Shown here: positions 7,597 through 15,910 of the stretch, piece after piece
Position numbering within the stretch: position 1 is the stretch's first letter
How the letters are laid out: every line of letters begins with the position of its first letter
Assembly (NCBI RefSeq): GCF_002795805.1
Contig: NZ_CP018799.1
Span: 737,001 to 801,000 of the forward strand
Length of the DNA: 64,000 nt
Direction: 5' to 3'
Source: Mariprofundus aestuarium
GTDB lineage: Bacteria > Pseudomonadota > Zetaproteobacteria > Mariprofundales > Mariprofundaceae
Made by a program: the position numbers and the translations under genes
Notes under the pieces: model-generated
What the model saw: the letters and a program-made list of their open reading frames with translations, nothing else
What the model was told of the DNA's origin: nothing
The model's database searches: none

Positions 7597-8631
7597 TCAT
7601 GTTGTCACCTCCGTAGAGCCATAACGGAAATCGGTCTCATCAATCCATATCCTGTGCAGGATGACAGCAAGCTTTCGTGCCACGGCAATCACAGCTCGCC
7701 TGTGCCCTTTAGTTTTAGAGAGGCGCAAACCCCAAGCCTTCAGATATGTCCATTTATCAGAGCGAATCACCAGCGAGTGCGCCGCCACATAAAGGGCAGA
7801 GCGAACATCGGCATCGCCAGCTCTGGAGATATGCCCCGGATTATCCAGCTCACCGGATTGAAAACGCCTCGGTGTTAAGCCGAAGTGTGCAGCAACAGTG
7901 CGTGACCGCTTGAATCGTGATGGATCATCCACGCCAGCCTTGTAGGTCAATGCTGTGATTGCTCCAACGCCTGGCACTGTCATCAATCGCTGGCAGATCT
8001 CATCCTTCCGTGCCAAGGCAAGAACTTGTCCATCCAGTTTGAGATAGGTTTTATAGAGTATTGACCGTGCATCAAGTAGTGGGATGAGGGAATTGGTCAT
8101 CAGGCCATGCTCTTCGACTATCGGGCGTACAACATCATCAAAAGCACCATGCTTAACCGAACAGGGAAGCTTGATGCCAAGCAGCCTGATCAGTCCGCGA
8201 ATCTCGTTCTCCAGATCCACACACTTCTTCAAAACCGCTTTCCTGTCTGACAGCAAGGCACGGATCAGGTGACTCTCCATGCTTTTAACATGGACGCGGC
8301 TGTACCAGCCACTACGCAGGATTTGCGCGATACCTCGCGCATCATTCTTATCTGTCTTGTTACGCATGGCTGAAAGCGCTGCGCTGACTTGCCTTGCTTC
8401 CATGCAGATCACTTCAAACCCTGCGGCCTGCAATCCATAGCTGAGATATTGAGTTAATGTTCCTGCTTCAAAGCCAATAGATTTGATCTCAGGGCTGAAC
8501 CGCTTCAGACAGGAAACAATCTCATCAACCTCTGAAACCACCTTATCTTCGAAGCAAACCACTCCGTTATCATCAATAATACAGATGGAAACCGAACGTA
8601 GAGATACATCCAATGCAGTGTAATAAGCCAT
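7597..8631 (-). CDS. IS110-family transposase (DEDD type)
   Basis: This is an intact 344-residue recombinase. The N-terminal RuvC-like DEDD domain starts with the aspartate of ALDVS (D8) and includes GFEAGT and the NKTDKNDARG block near 90-98. The C-terminal Tnp20 domain has VPGVGAITA and the serine-bearing GHISRAGD near 268, the serine used in strand exchange. The ATG at 8631 follows AAGG. A GCTCGC/GCGAGC hairpin at 8648-8662 lies just upstream of the start. No frameshift or stop is seen, so the copy may be active. Confidence 0.92.
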   Translation of the reverse strand: MAYYTALDVSLRSVSICIIDDNGVVCFEDKVVSEVDEIVSCLKRFSPEIKSIGFEAGTLTQYLSYGLQAAGFEVICMEARQVSAALSAMRNKTDKNDARGIAQILRSGWYSRVHVKSMESHLIRALLSDRKAVLKKCVDLENEIRGLIRLLGIKLPCSVKHGAFDDVVRPIVEEHGLMTNSLIPLLDARSILYKTYLKLDGQVLALARKDEICQRLMTVPGVGAITALTYKAGVDDPSRFKRSRTVAAHFGLTPRRFQSGELDNPGHISRAGDADVRSALYVAAHSLVIRSDKWTYLKAWGLRLSKTKGHRRAVIAVARKLAVILHRIWIDETDFRYGSTEVTT

Positions 8632-8810
8632 GATAAACCTTCTTGCTGCTCGCTATGCGAGCTACTAGGAGCTTAGACGATAATCGCCAGCCCGATTACC
8701 GATGCTTCTGGCCGACTATCGCCTGTGGCGCGACCGGCTAGGTGCGGCCAACTTCGGCCATTCGAATATGTCTGTTATTGATATCACTATGGTAAATGGT
8801 CATGGCAAAT

Positions 8811-8835
8811 AAAAGGGGGCCAAAGGCCCCCTTGC
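8811..8835 (-). terminator. Intrinsic terminator of the gene at 8878-9372
   Basis: AAGGGGGCC and GGCCCCCTT (8813-8833) form a 9-bp stem around AAA. On the minus strand it is followed by a T-rich run (TTTTATTT). It lies 43 bases past the stop of the small exported protein gene. Confidence 0.85.
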
Positions 8836-8877
8836 ATGGGTTTTATTTTGATATGGAACTGCTCAGGAGTATCACTC

Positions 8878-9372
8878 TCAGATTCTGTCAACAACTTCCT
8901 TAACAAGATGCTTTTTCTTTTCTTGATATTCTTTTTCAGTTATTAGCCCACGCTCTTTTAGTGAAACGAGTTTTTTTAGCCTGTCTTCCAGATCACTGAA
9001 TTCGTTGCGTTGTGAGTTAACTTTACTGCGTGAAGGCTTGTAAAATTTACCCACAGTACATGCTGAACGATCCAAGAAGTCTGGAACGTACATTTCCAAA
9101 TACTTAGCGAGGGTTTTAGGATGTGTTGCGTTTATGGAGTTGAATTGTTTGCTGGTCATTAAAATCAAACAGCGGTCGGGGTTTTTAAGATTCTTATTGA
9201 CCCTAGAGTCTGAAGCTGACTTCGCATAATTTTCAATTACTTGCCTGCGATCCGAGCCATCTGTGTAAGAGATTAAAACTTCGGCTATAGTCTCGGCGGA
9301 AACTATAGGTGTCTGCCCTATAAAAATTATTGTTCCAGTGAGGGCAGTTAGTGCCATTTTACTAATTTTCAT
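8878..9372 (-). CDS. Small exported protein with SHOCT-like C-terminus
   Basis: This protein of about 164 residues has a clear signal peptide (basic start, hydrophobic core, likely cleavage after IVSA near residue 26). The middle region has two cysteines that could form a disulfide. The C-terminal segment (RLKKLVSLKERGLITEKEY, near 130-150) matches the SHOCT oligomerisation pattern. The ATG at 9372 is seven bases after a perfect GGAGG. It sits next to the island end and has its own terminator. The function is unknown. Confidence 0.7.
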   Translation of the reverse strand: MKISKMALTALTGTIIFIGQTPIVSAETIAEVLISYTDGSDRRQVIENYAKSASDSRVNKNLKNPDRCLILMTSKQFNSINATHPKTLAKYLEMYVPDFLDRSACTVGKFYKPSRSKVNSQRNEFSDLEDRLKKLVSLKERGLITEKEYQEKKKHLVKEVVDRI

Positions 9373-9530
9373 TACCAAACCTCCTCTTTAGTATTCACTA
9401 TTCTTGGCACAATCCTAACAAATAATTGTGACATTCACATGACAAGAAAACGTCCAGTTTTGGCCGAACCTCGTCGTTGGCAACTGGCGTAAACCGGCCA
9501 AACCCGGACACTAACTAGACAGACCTTCTA

Positions 9531-9553
9531 GTTCGAGTCCTGCTCGGGGAGCC
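9531..9553 (+). other. tRNA-Asn 3'-end fragment, probable attachment site
   Basis: This stretch reads as the T-loop, 3' T-stem, 3' acceptor strand and G73 of a tRNA, ending GGGGAGCC. The TTCGAGT loop followed by CCTGC would need GCAGG as the 5' T-stem, but only its last G is present. The discriminator G and layout match proteobacterial tRNA-Asn. Such truncated 3' ends mark the distal border of elements integrated by tyrosine recombinases. The intact tRNA would lie left of this window. Confidence 0.6.
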
Positions 9554-9612
9554 GTGTGGGACTTGAACGGGAGGTGTGGTGAACTTCCTGTTCTAGTCGG
9601 GTTCAGTCAGGC

Positions 9613-9648
9613 GCAAAAGAAAGCGGGCGCACTAGGTACGCCCGCTTA
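9613..9648 (-). terminator. Intrinsic terminator of the cNMP-binding protein gene
   Basis: AAGCGGGCG and CGCCCGCTT (9621-9647) form a 9-bp stem with a 9-base loop. On the minus strand it is followed by TTTCTTTTG. It is about 55 bases past the stop at 9703. Confidence 0.85.
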
Positions 9649-9702
9649 ATATCATGGCATGCTCTCGTTGCTCGCCAGAGTGATTATAATGCTACTGGAA
9701 GG

Positions 9703-10329
9703 CTACTTGGCTTTCTTAAGAGGTGCCTCTGATGTGACTGCTGGCGCTGAGCTCTGGGTTGGTGAGTCTTTATAGACCGACTTCGAAGGGATAAAGAAGA
9801 AAGCCAGAATATAAAGAATAATGAAGACAAAAGGAGCCACCTTGATGAAGAGCGGCAGTTTGTCCGCCTTCTCTTTGAGGCCGCGCAGCAGCGGCGCAAG
9901 GGTAACGCGCTGTGACATGATCACACTGGTCTGGCGCTCCATGATGGCGGTTAAAATGGAGTAGGCCAGCTCGTGATGGTTTTTCATCAATTCAGTGAAA
10001 TCTTCCTGTTTAAGGGAGTAGACCACGCAATTCTCAAGTGCACTTACATCGGCGGTCTTACGCTTGTTGTTCAAAAAACTGAGTTCGCCGAAAATAGTTC
10101 CAGGCTCGAGCTCGGCAAGAACGACGCGGCCTTCATAGCGGTTGTTGTCCTCAACCTTGGCCTTGCCTGAGCGCAAGATTTCAAGCGTACCACCAGCCTG
10201 CCCTTCGGTAATGATTTTTTCACCGGTGGAGAAGTTGGAAATGGTGAGGCAGTTAAGGGCACTGCGCTCAGCGGCTGTGAGCTCCCTTTTCAGGATGTTC
10301 TGTTCCATCCATGAAGTGTCAATTGCCAT
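9703..10329 (-). CDS. Membrane-anchored cyclic-nucleotide-binding-domain protein
   Basis: This is a 208-residue protein. Residues about 10-130 form a Crp/cNMP-binding beta-roll with the phosphate-binding-cassette-like GTIFGELSFL. There is no helix-turn-helix domain. A single hydrophobic helix (about 162-182) follows, then a short Ser/Ala/Pro-rich tail ending in lysines. It is therefore a ligand sensor tethered to the membrane, not a transcription factor. The start at 10329 follows CAGGAGAAACAA. It has its own downstream terminator. The ligand and partner are unknown. Confidence 0.75.
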   Translation of the reverse strand: MAIDTSWMEQNILKRELTAAERSALNCLTISNFSTGEKIITEGQAGGTLEILRSGKAKVEDNNRYEGRVVLAELEPGTIFGELSFLNNKRKTADVSALENCVVYSLKQEDFTELMKNHHELAYSILTAIMERQTSVIMSQRVTLAPLLRGLKEKADKLPLFIKVAPFVFIILYILAFFFIPSKSVYKDSPTQSSAPAVTSEAPLKKAK

Positions 10330-10497
10330 TTGTTTCTCCTGTTTTTCCAATCGTTATACACATTGCTTGTAACGGCTAACGACATTCTGCATTTTTTTGT
10401 TGCTGCGAACACTATAAATGGTTTCGCAGCTGTTCCGTGAGATTAGTCACCAATACCATGGGTAATTGTTGTAGCTATTATAAGAGCTCAGAACTGT

Positions 10498-11229
10498 TTA
10501 CAGGAGCCACATCACAGCACCTGTGGTGGCCATGGCGGCAGGGATGTTCCAGTGGCCGGGAATAACAGCGCGGGCAGCTGACGCAGTCATGGCGGCAATC
10601 AGGGTGGCAATAAAGAGGATGCGCCAGTCAGTTCCGTGGTAAACATGGAGGCCCCAGCAGAGCAGTAACGTGCATGCTGCGATCAGGATGAGGTGGCCGG
10701 CGAGCGTCTGGTTGGGATGGGCGGGAAAGCCCAGTCGACGAAATTTGAACTTCAGACTGCTAAGACGGTCGACCTGGTTGGCCGCAGGAAAGGCAAGGCA
10801 GAAACAGAGGGCCAGGCCAAATCCGAATTCAGGGATTGTCTGGAACCAGAGGGTCGCAATGAAGATGGCAGCAATGCTGTGGGTGAGTGGTGGCAGGTTG
10901 GGGCGATAATAGATGTCGATGTCGATGTCGGTGTCATCTACCTTCGGGCTCCATGCACCTTTTAAGTGTTGCCAGAAGGGCGCTTTCAGGCTGATAGCAG
11001 CCAGACTTAGCAGGATCAGTGCCGTGACGCCGAGCCACAACCAGCGGCTATCATTATAAACCGGCCACATGAGTACCCAGATTGATAGCAGTGGGGGAAT
11101 GGCGTGCTGAATCGTCTCAGGTGGGGCACCGCGACGCAGTAGCATGACTGAAAACCATGCCAGTTGCAGGATGCCTAGCAGCACCAGTACATTAAGGACG
11201 ATGTCGGTCATGGTTATGGTTTCTAGCAT
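10498..11229 (-). CDS. Polytopic membrane protein, unknown function
   Basis: This 243-residue protein is mostly hydrophobic with about seven predicted membrane helices. A central cytoplasmic-looking loop carries an acidic DDTDIDIDIYYRP stretch (near 97-109). A later segment, with ANQVDRLSSLKF followed by TLAGH, faintly resembles CTP-dependent polyprenol/dolichol kinases and phosphatidate cytidylyltransferases. That resemblance is weak. It is divergent from rpiA across about 115 bases. No strong ribosome binding site decides the start. Confidence 0.6.
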   Translation of the reverse strand: MLETITMTDIVLNVLVLLGILQLAWFSVMLLRRGAPPETIQHAIPPLLSIWVLMWPVYNDSRWLWLGVTALILLSLAAISLKAPFWQHLKGAWSPKVDDTDIDIDIYYRPNLPPLTHSIAAIFIATLWFQTIPEFGFGLALCFCLAFPAANQVDRLSSLKFKFRRLGFPAHPNQTLAGHLILIAACTLLLCWGLHVYHGTDWRILFIATLIAAMTASAARAVIPGHWNIPAAMATTGAVMWLL

Positions 11230-11345
11230 GGCGGCAGGTTAGGGGCTGATGGCACTTACGGCAAATACAGTGTGAGGGTGTCTGCCTTTGCCGAAAGCCG
11301 GCAAAACCGTTAGATTGCTGTTCAAGTTTTGATGAGGAGGGATGG

Positions 11346-12011
11346 ATGACCCAGGACGAAATGAAGAAGGCAGTGGCTGAAGCTGCGTTGGAATATGTGA
11401 AAAGCGGCACAATTGTCGGAGTAGGAACCGGTTCGACTGCAAATATGTTTATCGATGCGCTGGCCGGCATGAAGGATGATATCCTTGGAACAGTTGCCAG
11501 TTCGGAAGCAACCGCATCCAGACTTGAAGGTCATGGGGTTCCGGTTCTGAGCCTGAACGATGCGCTAAAACAGGTAGACTCCCTCTCTGTCTATATTGAT
11601 GGTGCAGACGAGTTTGACGCTGGCAGAAACCTGACCAAGGGCGGCGGTGGCGCATTGACTCGTGAGAAGATTGTAGCGGCTGCCTCTGATCAGTTTATCT
11701 GTATTGTTGATCAGACCAAGCAGGTGAAGCATCTGGGGGCGTATCCTCTTCCTGTTGAAGTGATTCCGATGGCAGAGGAACTGCTCATGATTGAGGCCAA
11801 AAAGCTGGGTGGTAGTCCGATTCTTCGCGAGGGGTTCACGACCGATAACGGCAACATAATTATCGATGTGCATGGCCTGGTCATTACCGATCCGCGCGGG
11901 CTCGAGGATCACCTCAACAGCATTCCGGGCGTAGTGACCAACGGCATCTTCTCTCATCAGGGGGCGGATATCGTGTTGATGGCAACACCTGAAGGTGTGG
12001 TTACCCTTTAA
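11346..12011 (+). CDS. rpiA: Ribose-5-phosphate isomerase A
   Basis: This enzyme interconverts ribose-5-phosphate and ribulose-5-phosphate in the non-oxidative pentose phosphate pathway. The 221 residues match the family length. Motifs seen are the phosphate-binding VGVGTGST (about 25-32), DGADEFD near 86 and the catalytic-lysine region [11 protein letters not shown] near 98. ATG at 11346 follows GAGGAGG. Confident identification. Confidence 0.97.
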   Translation: MTQDEMKKAVAEAALEYVKSGTIVGVGTGSTANMFIDALAGMKDDILGTVASSEATASRLEGHGVPVLSLNDALKQVDSLSVYIDGADEFDAGRNLTKGGGGALTREKIVAAASDQFICIVDQTKQVKHLGAYPLPVEVIPMAEELLMIEAKKLGGSPILREGFTTDNGNIIIDVHGLVITDPRGLEDHLNSIPGVVTNGIFSHQGADIVLMATPEGVVTL

Positions 12012-12083
12012 CAGAGGATTGAAGGCACACTTTTGATATAGCTATGAGTAACACTGCTATTGACCACGGATGGGGGAGAAAAT

Positions 12084-12536
12084 ATGGGAGATGGTTGGGT
12101 AGATCGAGGAGCGATCGCCGGTTCTGACCAGAGTGTTGCGGATGCCGAAGCGTGGAGGGGAAGCGGTACGATACTGATTATCGATGATGAGGTGATCATC
12201 CGCGAGGTGGCTGCGTGCATTCTCGAGGATATGGGCTTCGAGACCATGACTGCTGAAAACGGATGGGAAGGCGTTCAGCACTATCTGGGGAGTCGGGATC
12301 AGATTGTCGGGGTGCTGCTGGATATGACGATGCCAAAGATGGATGGTATTGAGTGTTTCAGTCAGTTGCGTGGCATCAATCCCAAGGTAAAGGTTGTGCT
12401 GTCGACTGGTTATAACGAGAGGGTCGCATCCGGCGGTTTTGCCGGCAAGGGGCTGGCCGGTTATATACAGAAACCGTATGAGCCCAAAGCGTTGCGAGAG
12501 AAAATGCGCTCCATGCTTGAGGGTGACAGTTTATAG
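12084..12536 (+). CDS. Single-domain response regulator
   Basis: This 150-residue protein has a receiver domain after a short, probably flexible N-terminus (about 1-25). The acidic pocket IIDDE, the phosphoacceptor aspartate in LLDMTMP (near D80), the threonine in STGYN and the lysine in YIQKPY are all present. There is no output domain, so it would act by protein contact. The start at 12084 follows GGGGGAGAAAAT. It stands between rpiA and queA; no kinase is adjacent. Confidence 0.88.
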   Translation: MGDGWVDRGAIAGSDQSVADAEAWRGSGTILIIDDEVIIREVAACILEDMGFETMTAENGWEGVQHYLGSRDQIVGVLLDMTMPKMDGIECFSQLRGINPKVKVVLSTGYNERVASGGFAGKGLAGYIQKPYEPKALREKMRSMLEGDSL

Positions 12537-12601
12537 CGGAGAGGTATAGAAAGCAGTATGGACGCTGTTCTGATGGAAAATCCGGACTAGAGTCCGCCCC
12601 T

Positions 12602-13636
12602 ATGCAAGTAAGTGATTTTGACTTCGAACTTCCAGAACATCTTATAGCCAAAAAGCCTTTGCAGCAGCGCGATGCTTCGCGCCTGCTCTGTCTGGCATCA
12701 TCCGATGACGCCATTGTGGATGCGATGATCCGCGACCTTCCCGCTCTGGTGAAGCCCGGTGACCTGTGGGTGCTTAATGACACTCGGGTTATTCCCGCCC
12801 GACTGGTGGGTGTTAAACCCAGCGGTGGCAAGGTTGAGGTTCTGCTGCTGGAGCCGGCAGGGGAGAACCATATCTGGCTGGCGTGGGGGAAATCGAACAA
12901 ACCACTTAAGCCGGGTACTGTTGTTAATTTTTCCGATGAGTTCAGCGCCGAGGTGTTGAGCCGCGACGGAAAAAACATTGAGGTGCTGCTTCGTGCTGAT
13001 GATGTGGCTGCCGCGATTGAAGTACATGGGCATATGCCGCTGCCTCCCTATATCGACCGCCCCGACAGTGAAGAGGATAAAGAGCGTTATCAGACCGTAT
13101 TTGCCAGGCATGCCGGCGCGGTAGCTGCGCCCACGGCGGGCCTTCACCTGACGGCTGAGCTGATGGCTGCGATGCAGGATGCCGGTGCCAGTTTTGCCCA
13201 TGTCACACTGCATGTTGGCCCCGGCACCTTTCAGCCGGTACAGGTGGACGATGTAGATAGCCATGTGATGCACGAGGAGGCCTATATTGTGCCGGCGGAA
13301 ACAGCTGCGCAGGTGAACCTTGCCAAGGCTGAGGGGCGGCGTGTGGTTGCTGTCGGCACTACCTCGCTGCGCACATTGGAAGCTGCCTCTGCCGGGGGCG
13401 AACTGAAAGCCGGTGCCGGCAGGACTTCCATCTTTATCTATCCCGGCTACCATTTCCAGATTGTGGATGCGCTGCTGACCAATTTCCATTTGCCGAAATC
13501 GACCCTGATTATGCTGGTGGCCGCGCTTGCCGGCCGTGACCGGGTGCTGGCTGCCTATGCGCATGCCAGAGAGGAAGAGTACCGTTTCTACTCTTACGGT
13601 GATGCGATGTTTGTTCCCCGGAGGTGTGAATCGTGA
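12602..13636 (+). CDS. queA: S-adenosylmethionine:tRNA ribosyltransferase-isomerase
   Basis: This enzyme transfers and isomerises the ribosyl group of SAM onto preQ1 at tRNA position 34, giving epoxyqueuosine. The 344-residue length and blocks such as DFELPEHLIAKKP near the start, LWVLNDTRVIPARL, the GTTSLRTLEAA segment and the C-terminal NFHLPKSTL are characteristic. It overlaps nadE by four bases, so the two are translationally coupled. Confidence 0.97.
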   Translation: MQVSDFDFELPEHLIAKKPLQQRDASRLLCLASSDDAIVDAMIRDLPALVKPGDLWVLNDTRVIPARLVGVKPSGGKVEVLLLEPAGENHIWLAWGKSNKPLKPGTVVNFSDEFSAEVLSRDGKNIEVLLRADDVAAAIEVHGHMPLPPYIDRPDSEEDKERYQTVFARHAGAVAAPTAGLHLTAELMAAMQDAGASFAHVTLHVGPGTFQPVQVDDVDSHVMHEEAYIVPAETAAQVNLAKAEGRRVVAVGTTSLRTLEAASAGGELKAGAGRTSIFIYPGYHFQIVDALLTNFHLPKSTLIMLVAALAGRDRVLAAYAHAREEEYRFYSYGDAMFVPRRCES

Positions 13637-15237
13637 AGGTTTATATTGCCCAGATTGCACCGCGCGTTGGTGATCTGGATGGCAATGTCCGCTTGATTCA
13701 TGAGGTGCTGGCCAAAGCGGAAGCCGGTGGCTGTGATCTGGCTGTTTTTCCGGAACTTACTGTAACCGGTTACCCGCCGGAAGACCTGCTTAAGCGGCCC
13801 GCTTTTATGGATGCAGTTGAGAAAGCTGTCGGACGGGTGGTCGAAAGCACGGGTTCTGTCTGCGCCGTATTCGGTGCACCGCGCCGTGAAGGTTCACAGC
13901 TGCGCAACAGTGTATTGCTGACACAAAATGGTAAACTGATCGGTGTTTATGATAAGCAGCGGCTGCCTAATTACGGCGTATTCGATGAGCAGCGCTATTT
14001 CAGTGCCGGCGACGGAAGTTGTTCGCTGATGGAGGTGAACGGCTACCGGGTCGGCGTCGGAATCTGCGAAGACCTCTGGCATGACGACCTGGCAAAGGTA
14101 CAGGCGGAGATGGATTGCGACCTATGGCTGAACCTCAATGCCTCTCCATTCCATCTTGGTAAGCAGTTGCAGCGCGAGGCGCTGGTAGCAAGGCGTGCCA
14201 TACAGTTCACTGTGCCCGTGGTGTATGTGAATCCGGTCGGTGGACAGGATGAGGTTGTCTTTGACGGTGGTTCGCATGTGGCCGACAGTCAGGGGAAACT
14301 GCTGTTTCGGGCCCCGATGTTTGAACCATGGTGCGGGATTGTGAATCTCGGTTCAGTCAGGCGCGAACCGCTGACACCGTTGCCGGAAGATTTGGAGCAG
14401 GTGTACAAAGCGCTGGTGCTGGGCGTGGCTGATTACGTGCATCGCAATGGTTGCAAGCAGGTGGTGATTGGCCTCTCCGGCGGCATCGATTCAGCACTCA
14501 CAGCGGCAATCGCGGTAGAGGCTCTTGGTGCGGAGAATGTGCTTGGCGTGCTGCTGCCATCGCACTACTCCAGCGACCATTCACTCATCGATGCAGAGGC
14601 GCTGGTCAGTAACCTGAGCATGGAGTCGATTACGCTGCCCATCGCCAATGGTGTTGATGTGATTGAACAGATATTAAGTGACACCTTTGCCTCCTGGGGT
14701 AAATCCGAACCGGATCTGACAGAGGAGAATGTTCAGGCGCGCATTCGCGGTGTTCTGTTGATGGCGATTTCAAACAAAACAGGGCGCATGGTGCTGACTA
14801 CAGGCAACAAATCAGAGATGGCAGTTGGTTACGCCACGCTTTACGGTGATATGGCTGGCGGTTTTGCAGTGCTCAAGGATGTGTATAAAACACAGGTGTT
14901 CGCACTTTCGCGCTGGATAAACCGGGATGTTGAGCGCATTCCGGAAAACACCATTACCAAGCCGCCTTCGGCTGAACTCAGGCCTGATCAGAAGGATTCG
15001 GATTCACTGCCCGATTATGAGGTTCTTGATGCAATCTTGGCAGCCCACATCGAGGAGCGCCTGGGCGTGGAAGAAATTGCTGCGCGCGGTTATGATGTTG
15101 CCGAGGTCAAGCGTGTGGTGCGTATGCTGCAGCTTGCAGAGTATAAACGACGGCAGTCGCCACCGGGTGTGAAAATCACTGAACGTGCGTTTGGCCGGGA
15201 TCGGCGCTATCCGATCACCCACGGTTTCTGGGAGTAG
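13633..15237 (+). CDS. nadE: Glutamine-dependent NAD+ synthetase
   Basis: This 534-residue enzyme makes NAD+ from nicotinate adenine dinucleotide. It has two parts. The N-terminal nitrilase-type glutaminase has its triad in VFPELT (Glu), DKQRLPN (Lys) and VGICEDLW (Cys). The C-terminal synthetase has the P-loop GLSGGIDSALTAA (near 282). The start is GTG at 13633, nine bases after GGAGG, overlapping the queA stop. A fused glutaminase means ammonia can come from glutamine, next to the glutamine-metabolism genes that follow. Confidence 0.96.
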   Translation: MKVYIAQIAPRVGDLDGNVRLIHEVLAKAEAGGCDLAVFPELTVTGYPPEDLLKRPAFMDAVEKAVGRVVESTGSVCAVFGAPRREGSQLRNSVLLTQNGKLIGVYDKQRLPNYGVFDEQRYFSAGDGSCSLMEVNGYRVGVGICEDLWHDDLAKVQAEMDCDLWLNLNASPFHLGKQLQREALVARRAIQFTVPVVYVNPVGGQDEVVFDGGSHVADSQGKLLFRAPMFEPWCGIVNLGSVRREPLTPLPEDLEQVYKALVLGVADYVHRNGCKQVVIGLSGGIDSALTAAIAVEALGAENVLGVLLPSHYSSDHSLIDAEALVSNLSMESITLPIANGVDVIEQILSDTFASWGKSEPDLTEENVQARIRGVLLMAISNKTGRMVLTTGNKSEMAVGYATLYGDMAGGFAVLKDVYKTQVFALSRWINRDVERIPENTITKPPSAELRPDQKDSDSLPDYEVLDAILAAHIEERLGVEEIAARGYDVAEVKRVVRMLQLAEYKRRQSPPGVKITERAFGRDRRYPITHGFWE

Positions 15238-15391
15238 TTGAATAGCTACATGCGATCCAATGGTTGCTCCACGACTGTGAATGAAGCAACTATCCCGCCC
15301 ATGGAAGGGCGGCGGGCGTAGCCCGTAAGCGCAGCAAAACCACGCTTTTGTGGAGCAATTAAAGGTCGAGGGCAGGATGCTCCGGCAATAA

Positions 15392-15451
15392 GGCAGGACT
15401 GCCGTTTGGTCAGCCATAGGCTGCCCGAAGGGTGAAGGTCATGGATGACCT
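15392..15451. repeat. Cluster of three short palindromes in the glnB leader
   Basis: Three compact inverted repeats follow one another: GGCAG-GA-CTGCC (15392-15403), CAGCC-ATA-GGCTG (15411-15423) and a perfect 16-base palindrome centred on GGTCATGGATGACC (15436-15451). The last core recurs at 40159-40172. They end about 20 bases before the glnB GTG, inside the presumed leader. They may be a dispersed repetitive element or RNA structure affecting glnB expression. Confidence 0.55.
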
Positions 15452-15464
15452 GAATCAGACGTAG

Positions 15465-15812
<348 letters not shown>

Positions 15813-15910
15813 TACGTTCTTCAGATTGCCTTTATATCCATATTATGACACAGTCACGCCTCTCATTTTAGCGGGTGGGACTTTCTTTATTAGACACAGG
15901 AGAATTAGTT

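Larger units (their letters stand above)
7362..8763 (-). mobile_element. IS110-family insertion sequence (boundaries tentative)
   Basis: The transposase at 7597-8631 defines the element. The 8-bp sequence GGCCATTC occurs directly repeated at 7362-7369 and 8756-8763, giving a unit of about 1.4 kb, a normal length for this family. IS110 elements lack long terminal inverted repeats, so these ends remain a proposal. Non-coding flanks are about 120 bases before the transposase and about 230 bases after it. The longer 3' flank suggests an IS1111-like arrangement. Confidence 0.6.
9373..9702. other. Island-end intergenic region
   Basis: No gene is visible. It contains the leader of the small exported protein (minus strand), then paired fragments around 9450-9500. 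The tRNA-Asn 3'-end fragment is at 9531-9553 and the terminator of the cNMP-binding protein gene at 9613-9648. Confidence 0.6.

Noticed and set aside
12698-13660. 320-codon frame antisense to queA
   Set aside because: It is a shadow of queA; the plus strand encodes a fully recognisable enzyme.
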